The notes under the pieces were generated by a model. It saw nothing but the letters and a program-made list of their open reading frames with translations. It searched no databases and was not told where the DNA came from. A DNA stretch of 42,329 bases, from assembly GCF_018837975.1 (NCBI RefSeq), contig NZ_JAGSOY010000042.1:1-42329 (forward strand), given 5' to 3'. The stretch is from Zooshikella harenae. Its GTDB lineage: Bacteria > Pseudomonadota > Gammaproteobacteria > Pseudomonadales > Zooshikellaceae. The translations under genes were made by a program, and so were the position numbers. How positions within the stretch are numbered: position 1 is the stretch's first letter; every line of letters starts with the position of its first letter. Positions 1 through 7,836 of this stretch are shown piece by piece.

Positions 1-1
1 T

Positions 2-793
2 TTACCATTCAGGCTGAGTAACTCCAGGACAAACTTTGTGCAATTTGAGGTCCGAATGAAGTTTATTGTTAAATGACTGCTTGATCAGAATTTTATTGAG
101 GGTTTCATAGAGGTGAATTGCTTCTGGGTACTTTTTGGAAACCATGACGTGATAATAATTATTTTTAAAAAAGCTTGGTGAATAAGTTATTTTATCTCGT
201 TGTTCTTTAGTGTAGTATTTGTTCAATATTATAAAACCATTGTCAAGGGGCATTGGGGCCAATGCTGCACGATTTTTTAACAGTAAGTTGAAAGATAATT
301 TTTCTAAACGTACTTTTCTTATTGCGAATTTGTATTTTTTAGCTGCTGTTTCAAATTCTCTACCGAAGTAATAAGATTCTGTTATGACAATTGGTCCTGC
401 ATTTTTTAAACTTTCTATAGATGTCAGCTTTACTGGGTTGGATTTTAAGTGGAAAACTACATGCTCCATGATGTAAATGGGATAAGTGAAATAGAACGAT
501 TTTGCTCGCTCTTTATTGCAGATCCAACCAGGTGAAGCCATCACGCGTCCAGCGGATGAATTATTATAGGCTGCTTTCCAGCTCTTATACCAAACATAAT
601 TAACGTCAATACCTTTATTTTTTAGAAGGTTCTTTAAATATTGAGCTAAAGATCCCTTATTCTTGACTTTGTCGTCGAAGTACGGTGGCCAATTAGCTAC
701 TGCAAAGTCAATAGTTTCTTGCCCATAGGTAAGAGAGATGAATGAAAACAGTAAAATATATATTGCTATTTTTTTGAATAAAAAGTTGTACAT
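2..793 (-). CDS. Periplasmic solute-binding protein, family 3-like
   Basis: A 263-residue exported protein. The first 24 residues form a signal peptide (lysines then a hydrophobic core, likely cut after TYG). The mature part begins ETIDFAVANWPPYFDD, the usual first strand and ligand-loop of the SBP_bac_3 amino-acid-binding fold, and Trp/Tyr-rich segments follow. No permease or ATPase gene is beside it, so it may be an orphan sensor-like binding protein of the kind common in marine gammaproteobacteria rather than part of an ABC importer. The stop codon lies at the very edge of the window, so the gene is complete. No strong ribosome site precedes the ATG. The ligand is unknown. The family call is fairly safe, the function is not. 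Confidence 0.75.
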   Translation of the reverse strand: MYNFLFKKIAIYILLFSFISLTYGQETIDFAVANWPPYFDDKVKNKGSLAQYLKNLLKNKGIDVNYVWYKSWKAAYNNSSAGRVMASPGWICNKERAKSFYFTYPIYIMEHVVFHLKSNPVKLTSIESLKNAGPIVITESYYFGREFETAAKKYKFAIRKVRLEKLSFNLLLKNRAALAPMPLDNGFIILNKYYTKEQRDKITYSPSFFKNNYYHVMVSKKYPEAIHLYETLNKILIKQSFNNKLHSDLKLHKVCPGVTQPEW

Positions 794-969
794 AGAAGTC
801 CGACTAAAGTGAATTGTAGCCGTAGTCTGTTTGCTAACAAATTGAGGTTTCGCTTTCAGTATATTTATAAAAGGTTCTGGTTTGTGGATGCGGACAGTGT
901 AAGTATAGCTGTACTATGATTATTGTATATAAAGGCAGATTATGAAGTTACGCTTGATGTCAGCGCACA

Positions 970-1674
970 TTATTTATTTTGGGATAGTTTATCAATTAAT
1001 GTTGGAATTTCATGTAGGCTATGGGCTATAGCATCTGGTTGGCATTCATGATACACCCAGTTGTCTTGTTGAGGGTTAAACCAAATTGATTTAAAGCCTG
1101 CCTGGTTTGCACCTAAAATATCATGAATTGGGTGATCTCCAATATGGGCGATTTGGTTAGCCTGAACGCCTGCTAATGAGACTGCCTTTGAGAAAATAGT
1201 AGGGTCTGGTTTACTGATTTTGATCTCTTCAGCTTTAATGGCAAAGGAAAAGTATTGCCCAATACTCATTTGAGATATTTCTGCATTACCGTTGGTAATG
1301 ACTCCTAAGCTATAGCGTCGACTTAACTGTTTTAATGTTTTCTCAGTATGAGGGAAGTAAGTCACTTGTTGTCTTGTAGATAAAAAGCGTGCAAATGCTT
1401 GCTCAGCGAGTTTTCTGGACGAATCACCGTAGCCACACTCTGAGAGTGCTTGTTCAAGAGCATGGCGTCGTAACTCACTGACATCGTGTGCCAATTCAGG
1501 GGTCTTCTCTAATAGCTCATCCTTTAGCTTTTTGAGCTGTGTTAAAGAATATTGTAGGGTTAACTGCTCGCAATGTTGTTTTAGCCAGGTGTACATAGCT
1601 GACTCTGCTTCTACCATGACGAGCTTATTATCCCAAAGGGTATCATCAAGGTCGAAAGTAACCGCTTTAATCAT
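970..1674 (-). CDS. yigB: HAD-superfamily phosphatase, YigB-like
   Basis: A 234-residue HAD hydrolase. Motif I is DLDDT with nucleophile Asp8 and acid Asp10; motif II is Thr127 in VITNGN; motif III is Lys155 in ISKPDP; motif IV is Asp180 and Asp185 in HIGDHPIHD. A cap domain fills residues 15-100. The reading frame is open further upstream, but the ATG at 1674 is chosen because it starts directly on the phosphatase core and its first eight bases overlap the xerC stop, indicating translational coupling. In E. coli the homologue downstream of xerC, YigB, dephosphorylates the riboflavin precursor 5-amino-6-(5-phosphoribitylamino)uracil. The same position here supports orthology, though HAD substrates are hard to assign from sequence. 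Confidence 0.88.
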   Translation of the reverse strand: MIKAVTFDLDDTLWDNKLVMVEAESAMYTWLKQHCEQLTLQYSLTQLKKLKDELLEKTPELAHDVSELRRHALEQALSECGYGDSSRKLAEQAFARFLSTRQQVTYFPHTEKTLKQLSRRYSLGVITNGNAEISQMSIGQYFSFAIKAEEIKISKPDPTIFSKAVSLAGVQANQIAHIGDHPIHDILGANQAGFKSIWFNPQQDNWVYHECQPDAIAHSLHEIPTLIDKLSQNK

Positions 1675-2578
1675 GGTTTTTTTTACTGCGTTTGGAGCGG
1701 GGATGGCTGCTATCGTATACGTTACTGAGGTATTCAAAATCAATATGGGTATACATTTGGGTGGTTGAAATATCTTTATGTCCCAGTAATTCCTGCACTG
1801 CCCGTAAATCCTTGCTACCTTCAAGCATATGTGTAGCAAAACTGTGGCGTAACATATGTGGATGTAAGTTAGTATTTAAGCTTTTTTCCTGCGCTAATTT
1901 TGTGAGTCTATACTGTACTTGTCGTGCACTGATGCGTGTACCTCGAAGTGAAACAAACAGCGCAGGGCATGTCTGCTTAGCCACCACAGGACGAATTGAT
2001 AACCAACGCATCAAACTCTCAATGGCTTTGCTGCCCACAGGTAATAGCCGTTCTTTATTGCCTTTTCCTTGAACTTTTACTAAGCATGACGTTAAGTTGA
2101 TATCTCCCATATCAAGTGAGACCAGTTCGGTTAAGCGTAATCCAGACGAATAAAATAACTCTAATATAGCGTGGTCACGATATTGTAGAGGATCATCTTC
2201 AGGTGCTGTGAGTAAGTGCTCCAGTTGGTCAACGGTTAATGTTTTAGGCAGTTTGCGTTGTGTTTTTGGGGCTCGAAGATTAAGTGTAATATTGCTTGAT
2301 AAGTGTTGGTTTATATAAAGGTAATTGCAAAATCGTCGTAAAGTTGCCAGCTGACGTTGAATTGATCGAGGGTTTAGACCTCGTTGATGTTGAGATTGTA
2401 GAAACGCTCGGAGTAGAGGGGTTGATAGTTGTGACCATTGTTGTAGCTGGCGATCTTGCATAAAAGCAAGCAATTGCTGTAAATCTCGTTGGTAACTCGT
2501 CAGGGTGTTTTCAGCCAGGCGACGTTCAACACGCAAGAAATTTATAAATTGATTAATAATCAGTTCAAGTCGAGTCAT
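1667..2578 (-). CDS. xerC: Site-specific tyrosine recombinase XerC
   Basis: A 303-residue tyrosine recombinase that, with XerD, resolves chromosome dimers at dif at the division septum. The N-terminal SAM-like core-binding domain covers about residues 1-90 and the catalytic domain about 110-290. All catalytic residues are visible: Arg148 (GLRLTEL), Lys172, His241 and Arg244 (HMLRHSFATH), His267 (LLGHKDI) and nucleophile Tyr276 (TQMYTHID). Length and residue spacing match E. coli XerC almost exactly. It sits four bases after the DUF484 gene and overlaps the phosphatase gene, the conserved dapF-DUF484-xerC-yigB arrangement. That context distinguishes it from XerD and from phage integrases. Confidence 0.97.
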   Translation of the reverse strand: MTRLELIINQFINFLRVERRLAENTLTSYQRDLQQLLAFMQDRQLQQWSQLSTPLLRAFLQSQHQRGLNPRSIQRQLATLRRFCNYLYINQHLSSNITLNLRAPKTQRKLPKTLTVDQLEHLLTAPEDDPLQYRDHAILELFYSSGLRLTELVSLDMGDINLTSCLVKVQGKGNKERLLPVGSKAIESLMRWLSIRPVVAKQTCPALFVSLRGTRISARQVQYRLTKLAQEKSLNTNLHPHMLRHSFATHMLEGSKDLRAVQELLGHKDISTTQMYTHIDFEYLSNVYDSSHPRSKRSKKNHD

Positions 2579-2582
2579 ACTA

Positions 2583-3275
2583 TTAGCGAGGCCAGTATTG
2601 GAGTAATGCGCGACTCAGTATATCAGCAATGTAGCTTATGAAGAGTGTCCCCATGGCCATCTGGAAATGTTTACTATCTTTACTGCCTATGGCAAGTATG
2701 CCTAGTGGCTGCGTACTCCGTAGTGTAATGACAGCACTGGAACCAACTACTTGTGCATGTTCTTGAAATAAAAATTCTTGTTCATTATCTCGAAGGACTC
2801 CACAAACAGGCTTATCTTGTGCGAGTAAGATAGAAATCTTTTGCTGGGCGAGCGTAAGCGGTTTAACCTGGAAGTAAGCACTTACTTTAGGCTTATCAGT
2901 AAAAAGTATGAGACTTACAAAATCAACATTAAATTCATGTTTTAAAGTAATACGACAAACCTTACCAATCTCATCAAGTGATTTGGCTTCCAGTAGCTCA
3001 GTAATTAATCGACGGGTTTTTTCAAAGAGAGAATCATTTTCTCTCGCAATATCTAATAATTTATTAAGCTGGTTACGTAATTCTAGGTTGCGTTCTCTGA
3101 GGAGACACACTTGTCGTTCAATCAGGGAGGTTGCTTCTCCTGATGGGTGTGGTATTTCGAGTAATTTGAGCAGGTCTGGCCGTTGATAGAAAAAGTTGGG
3201 ATTAGCCTTTAGGTAATCTGCCACTTCGTCTTCAGTTGTTAGTGTTTGTGGTATGGTTTGTTGCTGTTCTTTCAT
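2583..3275 (-). CDS. DUF484 family protein
   Basis: A 230-residue cytoplasmic protein of the DUF484 family. The N-terminal third carries the family signature: an FFYQRPDLL segment, IPHPSG, SLIERQV and a run of alternating leucines and charged residues that reads as a helical coiled coil (about residues 45-95). The C-terminal half has a GAF-like pattern with a [12 protein letters not shown] strand and LGILAIGS. The ATG overlaps the end of dapF by four bases (ATGA), so translation is coupled. In many gammaproteobacteria this gene is fixed between dapF and xerC, but its function is not established. Family identity is confident; no role is inferred. Confidence 0.9.
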   Translation of the reverse strand: MKEQQQTIPQTLTTEDEVADYLKANPNFFYQRPDLLKLLEIPHPSGEATSLIERQVCLLRERNLELRNQLNKLLDIARENDSLFEKTRRLITELLEAKSLDEIGKVCRITLKHEFNVDFVSLILFTDKPKVSAYFQVKPLTLAQQKISILLAQDKPVCGVLRDNEQEFLFQEHAQVVGSSAVITLRSTQPLGILAIGSKDSKHFQMAMGTLFISYIADILSRALLQYWPR

Positions 3276-4102
3276 ATACGTACTTGCCCCTCAAAAACAC
3301 GGGTTGCTGGCCCGATCATACGCACTGAGTGTCCACTTCCCTGCCATTCTATTTGTAATGAGCCTCCTGGCAGATCCACCTGAACTTGTTCTGCTAACAA
3401 ATTTTGAAGACGTCCAGCCACGACTGCTGCACAGGCACCTGTTCCACATGCAAGGGTTTCTCCTGCGCCCCGTTCAAATACACGTAACTTAATTTGTTGC
3501 GAATTAATGACTTGCATAAAACCAACATTAGCACGTTGCGGGAAAGATTCATGTTTTTCCAGCAATGGACCCCATTTTTCAACGTGGGCTTGATGAATAT
3601 CTTCAACAAGCAAAACCATATGGGGATTACCCATGGAGACGGCGCTAACGTCAAAGGCTTGGTTGTTACATTGTATAGGATAGGTGATAGCTTGCTGTCT
3701 CGCCTGGAATGGTACCAGGGCAGGTTCAAGAATTGGTTGTCCCATATCTACTTCAACTGTATTGTTATTATGGACAATAAGCGTTATATCGCCACCCTGG
3801 GTTTCAACACTGATAGTGCGTTTGCTGGTTAATTTCCGGTCTCTGACAAAACGGGCAAAGCAGCGTGCGCCATTGCCGCACTGTTCAACTTCAGAGCCAT
3901 CAGCATTGAATATACGGTATTTGAAGTCTACATCAGGTTTGGTTGGGGGCTCGACAATAAGTAGTTGATCAAAGCCAATACCAAAGTGTCGGTTGGCTAG
4001 TTGTTTGATTTTTTCTTGGGTGAGGCGAGCATATTGGGTAACCAAGTCGATTACCATAAAATCATTGCCCAATCCGTGCATTTTGGTGAAGCGAAGTAGC
4101 AT
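3272..4102 (-). CDS. dapF: Diaminopimelate epimerase DapF
   Basis: A 276-residue PLP-independent racemase converting LL- to meso-diaminopimelate, the peptidoglycan cross-linking residue and lysine precursor. The two catalytic cysteines are Cys75 (EQCGNGAR) and Cys219 (LACGTGACA), each in its family motif, one per half of the pseudo-symmetric fold. The N-terminus has the expected [11 protein letters not shown]. Length is normal. It lies downstream of lysA in the same direction after a 366-base gap and overlaps the DUF484 gene by four bases, so it probably starts or continues the dapF-DUF484-xerC-phosphatase transcript. Placing dapF next to lysA joins the last two steps of lysine synthesis. Confidence 0.98.
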   Translation of the reverse strand: MLLRFTKMHGLGNDFMVIDLVTQYARLTQEKIKQLANRHFGIGFDQLLIVEPPTKPDVDFKYRIFNADGSEVEQCGNGARCFARFVRDRKLTSKRTISVETQGGDITLIVHNNNTVEVDMGQPILEPALVPFQARQQAITYPIQCNNQAFDVSAVSMGNPHMVLLVEDIHQAHVEKWGPLLEKHESFPQRANVGFMQVINSQQIKLRVFERGAGETLACGTGACAAVVAGRLQNLLAEQVQVDLPGGSLQIEWQGSGHSVRMIGPATRVFEGQVRI

Positions 4103-4468
4103 TTAAAGTAGTCTCAATTCTTAAATACTTTATGAAAACAAGTCTGTTGTAATTATATTGTTGTGATACCCATAGAAAAGAGCATAACCATGACTATGTT
4201 CTTCTTGAGTATATCCCCTTTAATTGTGGATATAAAAAACGACTAAGAAGGTAGTACATCACTTGTCGCAGATATAATTTCACATAAAGGTGTTTCGTTT
4301 GTCTTAAGCCTAACAGTACTTGCTGTGTATTAACACTAGGTTTGTTTTTTAATTTTCGTGCTAGGTTTTGCAGTTTAATCGTGCAACTTAAGGGCATATG
4401 GCTAGCCTAAGTTCAGGCTAGCGGGATATGTATACCTTTACTGGGCATAAAAAATATGAGCCTGGCGA
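4103..4468. other. lysA-dapF intergenic gap
   Basis: 366 bases between lysA and dapF, both on the minus strand. It contains one perfect inverted repeat (4401-4422) and a 67-codon minus-strand frame (4397-4194) encoding a basic protein rich in Lys, Leu and Tyr. That frame's ATG lies just beyond the inverted repeat with only a weak ribosome site (AGG ten bases upstream), and the product resembles no family I know. I do not call it as a gene. No convincing promoter for dapF was found. Confidence 0.4.
4401..4422. repeat. Perfect inverted repeat (8-bp arms) after lysA
   Basis: GCTAGCCT and AGGCTAGC are separated by six bases. The structure lies 46 bases after the lysA stop on the minus strand. 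No T-run follows on either strand, so it is more likely a transcript-end stabilising hairpin or a protein site than an intrinsic terminator. Confidence 0.6.
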
Positions 4469-5719
4469 TTATTCAGGCAGTAATAACTCATTGGTAAGTT
4501 GTTCTGTAATGGTTTCGCGTTTGCGAATTAAATGATAGTGATCACCATCAACCATTACTTCAGCTGCTCGGTTACGTGTATTGTAATTGGAGCTCATAAC
4601 AAAGCCGTAGGCACCTGCTGAACGTACAGCGAGTAGATCTTGAGGTAGAATGGCAAGCTCACGATCTTTGCCTAGAAAGTCACTGGTTTCACAAATGGCG
4701 CCAACAACATCATAGGTTTGTGGTTCGCAGTCATGCCGGGGAGTAACTGGAATAATTTCTTGCCATGCTTGGTAAAGAGCAGGTCGAAGCAGATCATTCA
4801 TAGCGGCATCGACGATAGCAAAGTGTTTTGTTGCTGTGGGCTTTAGATAATCAACTCGAGTAATGAGAATGCCGGCATTGGCAGCAATAGATCGACCAGG
4901 CTCAAAGACAAGTTCTAAGGCGCGGTTGCCTAAACGCTCTAGAATGGCACTCGCATAAGTATCAGGTTCGGGAGGTTGCTCATTCTGGTAAGGTACCCCA
5001 AGCCCTCCACCTAAATCCAAGTGTTGTATTGTTATACCCTTTGCTTCCAATGCATCAACTAAACCCAGAAGTCGGTCTAAAGCATCTAGAAACGGTGGCA
5101 AAGACGTCAGTTGTGAGCCAATGTGGCAATCAATACCAATAATATGGATATGGCTTAAGCAAGCAGCCTGCTCATAAACCATGATTGCTTCATTGATATC
5201 GATACCAAACTTATTTTCTTTTAGTCCTGTGGATATATAAGGGTGCGTTTGTGGATCCACATCAGGATTAACACGAATAGAAATGTTGGCAATGATATCC
5301 ATATCGCTGGCAACAGCTTGAAGTTGTTCTAATTCAGCAATGGATTCAACATTGAAGCAGTGGACTCCAACAGATAACGCTCGATGCATTTCATGAGGCT
5401 GTTTGCCTACACCAGAAAAAACAACCTTTTTTGGATCGCCTCCAGCGGCAAGCACTCTCTCTAACTCACCCACAGATACAATATCAAAACCTGCCCCTAG
5501 CTTAGCAAGCACGTTGAGTACCGCAATATTGGCGTTTGCCTTGACAGCAAAGCAAATTAAGTGGGGGTGATTACCCAAAGCGCGTTGATATGCTTGAAAA
5601 TGGCGGGTTAATGTCGCGCGCGAGTAAAGGTAGGTGGGGGTGCCAAATTCTGCGGCTATCTTAGCGACGGGAACATTTTCTGCAAAGAGTTCACTGTCTT
5701 GATAGTGAAAGTGATCCAT
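4469..5719 (-). CDS. lysA: Diaminopimelate decarboxylase LysA
   Basis: A 416-residue PLP enzyme that decarboxylates meso-diaminopimelate to L-lysine. It is a fold-type III barrel: PLP-binding Lys60 (FAVKANAN), His199 in CHIGSQ, the phosphate-binding GGGLGVPY (238-244), EPGRS (273-277), catalytic Cys343 in CETSDFLG, and Tyr371 in the C-terminal beta domain (GAYGFVMSSNYN). Length is typical. It follows lptM by 34 bases, as in many gammaproteobacteria, with an AGGT ribosome site seven bases before the ATG. It is probably co-transcribed from the promoter upstream of lptM. Confidence 0.98.
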   Translation of the reverse strand: MDHFHYQDSELFAENVPVAKIAAEFGTPTYLYSRATLTRHFQAYQRALGNHPHLICFAVKANANIAVLNVLAKLGAGFDIVSVGELERVLAAGGDPKKVVFSGVGKQPHEMHRALSVGVHCFNVESIAELEQLQAVASDMDIIANISIRVNPDVDPQTHPYISTGLKENKFGIDINEAIMVYEQAACLSHIHIIGIDCHIGSQLTSLPPFLDALDRLLGLVDALEAKGITIQHLDLGGGLGVPYQNEQPPEPDTYASAILERLGNRALELVFEPGRSIAANAGILITRVDYLKPTATKHFAIVDAAMNDLLRPALYQAWQEIIPVTPRHDCEPQTYDVVGAICETSDFLGKDRELAILPQDLLAVRSAGAYGFVMSSNYNTRNRAAEVMVDGDHYHLIRKRETITEQLTNELLLPE

Positions 5720-5753
5720 AATGACCTAAGTACACCTGTCTGGTTGTGATTTT

Positions 5754-5873
5754 TTACTCAGCTGTTTCTTCAGTCGTTTGCTGTTGTTCTGTGTCATCTG
5801 GCAAATATAGAGGCCCTTTTTGGCCACAGCCGGACAGTAACAACAGCAAAACCATTGAGAAGATGATACGCAT
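5754..5873 (-). CDS. lptM: LPS-assembly chaperone lipoprotein LptM (YifL)
   Basis: A 39-residue lipoprotein. The signal peptide is MRIIFSMVLLLLLSGC, with lipidated Cys16 in the lipobox LLSGC, followed directly by GQKGPLYLP, the invariant core of the YifL/LptM family, and an acidic Gln/Thr/Glu tail. In E. coli, LptM helps the LptD-LptE translocon mature in the outer membrane. A good ribosome site (AGGAG, seven bases upstream) precedes the ATG. It heads the lysA transcript, the same neighbourhood as in E. coli, where lptM precedes dapF. In E. coli cyaY is divergent from lptM; no cyaY is found here. Confidence 0.93.
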   Translation of the reverse strand: MRIIFSMVLLLLLSGCGQKGPLYLPDDTEQQQTTEETAE

Positions 5874-5910
5874 CACACTTGCTCCTATCCAGTAGATATT
5901 CAAAAGAAAT

Positions 5911-5939
5911 AGTATACCTTGTCAATACCGTGCTGGCTA
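5911..5939 (-). promoter_or_regulatory. Predicted sigma-70 promoter for lptM-lysA
   Basis: Reading the minus strand: -35 TAGCCA (5939-5934, 4 of 6 consensus), a 17-base spacer, and -10 TATACT (5916-5911, 5 of 6). Transcription would begin near 5904, about 31 bases before the lptM ATG. This is pattern matching only. Confidence 0.4.
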
Positions 5940-6362
5940 TTTAGACGCTGATTCTAATTCTATCTTTCATAAAAGGTAAGTTTGTGTAATTCAGGAATAA
6001 TCTTTCATAAGTCAGTGTCTGTAAAATGTTTGGTATACGCCATGTGATCAATGTCGGTTATTTAATATAGGATCATTCTCGCTGTATTCTGGCGCACTAA
6101 ATTATATTCAGGTTTTCGTAAAGCGTTGATCGTATAAACAATGGAAGTTTATGAAACGACGTTTTATATCCTGCATTCAAGCTATATGGACTGACTTACT
6201 TAAAGGTGCATTAAAAAAATCTATGGAGTTTTTTCCAAATTATCTTTTTTTTAGGGATGCGTACTATGGTTTTCAGCTTCTGCAGAAGATTATAAAAAAT
6301 AAGTTATCTCTGTTTGTAAGCTAAGAAAATAATTTTTTATAATTAATAAGGAGATATTGATT
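5940..6362. other. Gap upstream of the 92-residue protein gene
   Basis: An AT-rich stretch. It contains a plus-strand frame of 57 codons (6151-6324) with a weak GGAAG before its ATG. Its product is basic and aromatic (starts MKRRFISCIQAIW) and resembles nothing I recognise, so I leave it uncalled. A TATAAT at 6338-6343 sits too close to the next gene's ribosome site to be its promoter. No other feature is seen. Confidence 0.35.
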
Positions 6363-6641
6363 ATGGCATCATGTGCACCTTTTAAAGTAGCGTTTAATGG
6401 TCAGCCAGAAGATATTTACAATCGTGTAAAAGTAATGATTGATGGAAATGGTGGTACACTGGAAGGTGATACTAAATCAGGTAAATTTACTGTTTCTGTA
6501 CCCATTTTTGGCACAGTTAAAGGTGAGTATACGATAGTAGGTAAAGAAGCAGTGATTACTATTACTGAACGCTCTCCTTTCCTTGCTTGCCAAACTATCG
6601 AGAACTTCATCCGTAAGAACTTAGATAAAGTAGACCCTTAA
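6363..6641 (+). CDS. Small soluble protein of unknown function (92 aa)
   Basis: A 92-residue protein with no signal peptide. The ATG at 6363 is preferred over the TTG six bases upstream because AAGGAG (6348-6353) then lies nine bases away. The pattern is one helix (about residues 15-28) followed by four short strands alternating with glycines (GGTLEGD, GKFTVSVP, GTVKGEY, AVITITER) and a C-terminal helix (TIENFIRKNL). This layout is reminiscent of the small polyhydroxyalkanoate-granule-associated family, which has a similar GDxxxF...G.V.G...V...V.I rhythm, but the match is too loose to name it. It is followed by a strong terminator shared with the convergent neighbour. No function is proposed. 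Confidence 0.7.
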   Translation: MASCAPFKVAFNGQPEDIYNRVKVMIDGNGGTLEGDTKSGKFTVSVPIFGTVKGEYTIVGKEAVITITERSPFLACQTIENFIRKNLDKVDP

Positions 6642-6675
6642 TTATACGGTAGTTAAAAAGTATAGTTATAGTTTG

Positions 6676-6709
6676 AAAAAAGAGAGCCATTTTTTTGGCT
6701 CTCTTTTTT
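6676..6709. terminator. Bidirectional intrinsic terminator
   Basis: The hairpin AGAGAGCCA / TGGCTCTCT (6681-6689 with 6696-6704) has a six-T loop, an A-run on the left and a T-run on the right. The symmetric A and T tracts allow termination in both directions, fitting the convergent genes on either side. Confidence 0.92.
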
Positions 6710-6787
6710 ATTGAATGAAAATCTCTTATATAAAAAATATAACAGTTTTACTATATAAAACGAGAAGGATGGATACTGTATTCATTT

Positions 6788-7489
6788 TTAGTTGATAGAC
6801 ATTGAACCCAATAAATTCAACCAGCTTCGTTTATTGCCATGGTTGAATTCAATTCGGTAAAATTTATCTGGTATGTTTAAATCTATGAAATAAGCAGCAT
6901 AGTTAAACGAAATATTGTCCCCTTTAATTAAGAAAGCTTTGATATCGCCATTGCGAATAACTGATACTTGATCAAATGTTTTAAAGTCAGTGTGTCTCGC
7001 TGCTTTATAAAGGCCCAGTTTAAGTGCACGAATATTAGCTTGTTTTTCCTGTAGTATTTTTTTACGGGGAACTTCAAACATAATAGTGGGTATATCATGG
7101 GCTTTAATGTTGCTATTTTTAAGCTCAGGGTAATCATCAAGCGTTAATATCTGCAGTGCTAGAGAAAAACCCACACGCTGTTTTAGGAACAGTTCGTTTT
7201 CTGTTTGGCTGATCGAAGAGAACGGACCACTGATTCTAAGCCGAAAGGCATCAAATAGAAGCGTAGTTGCTTGAGCTGGGGGCGTTACTTTGGCTGGCCA
7301 AGGCTGTTCAAGTGCAATGAACTCACAAAACTGCTCTTGACAGCTATGATTAGCAACAGGTGTGGTGTTAGTGGTAGGTTGTGTAGTATCAGTGTTAAGT
7401 GATGAAGCTTGAACTTGAAGGCTCACCTGAAGGCTGAAGAATAGGGCGCAGGCAATATGCCATAGCTTGTTGTTAAAGAGTTGTTTCAT
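6788..7489 (-). CDS. Exported protein of unknown function (233 aa)
   Basis: The start at 7489 is chosen over the ATG 21 bases upstream because GAGGGGG lies eight bases before it. The product then begins MKQLFNNKLWHIACALFFSL, a normal signal peptide ending near VQAS. A Thr/Asn-rich linker (about residues 32-47) follows, with a possible disulfide pair (SCQEQFC) and an alpha/beta domain. Its FDAFRLRISGPFSS, IMFEVPRKK and DIKAFLIKGDN segments suggest an extracytoplasmic domain with a beta-rich C-terminus. I do not recognise the family. It converges on the 92-residue protein gene and shares its terminator. Confidence 0.7.
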   Translation of the reverse strand: MKQLFNNKLWHIACALFFSLQVSLQVQASSLNTDTTQPTTNTTPVANHSCQEQFCEFIALEQPWPAKVTPPAQATTLLFDAFRLRISGPFSSISQTENELFLKQRVGFSLALQILTLDDYPELKNSNIKAHDIPTIMFEVPRKKILQEKQANIRALKLGLYKAARHTDFKTFDQVSVIRNGDIKAFLIKGDNISFNYAAYFIDLNIPDKFYRIEFNHGNKRSWLNLLGSMSIN

Positions 7490-7836
7490 TTTAGCTGCCC
7501 CCTCTGACATGATTACTTGGTACTTTACCTTTTGCGTACTGAGGGAGGTTGGGGGTATCTCACAATTTGGATAGTCGACAATCGCAAGGCAGTTAGAGAG
7601 TGCTAGTTTTTGAAATAAAACACAGTGTAATCAGGTCAGAACTGATAATGGCATAGCCAATACGAATGGTTTTTAGGCGAGGTCATCGAGTTATGAAGCC
7701 CAGGAGCTTATAAATAATAAGTGATTGGGGGGAAGAATGAAGAGAACAAAGCCCTTGTGCCTTGGTGGTATAAAAATCATTCGTGAAGGGTATATAAAAT
7801 GTTATAGGGGATCATACCTTTAGTGCAGGACAACCA
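7490..7836. other. Intergenic region between divergent genes
   Basis: Separates the exported protein (minus) from the oxidoreductase (plus), so it should hold both promoters, but no box pair was convincing. A 28-codon plus-strand frame (7737-7823) follows a GGGGGGAAG run only two bases from its ATG. It could be a leader peptide but is not called. Confidence 0.35.

Noticed and set aside
1675..1839. N-terminal extension of the HAD phosphatase into xerC
   Set aside because: The extra 55 residues lie in the xerC coding sequence in another frame and have no family match; the core starts at 1674.
4194..4397. 67-codon basic frame between lysA and dapF
   Set aside because: Weak ribosome site, no family and located right after an inverted repeat; chance frame is as likely.
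6151..6324. 57-codon frame before the 92-aa protein gene
   Set aside because: Weak ribosome site and no recognisable features.
6338..6343. TATAAT as promoter of the 92-aa protein gene
   Set aside because: Transcription would start within the ribosome site, leaving no usable leader.
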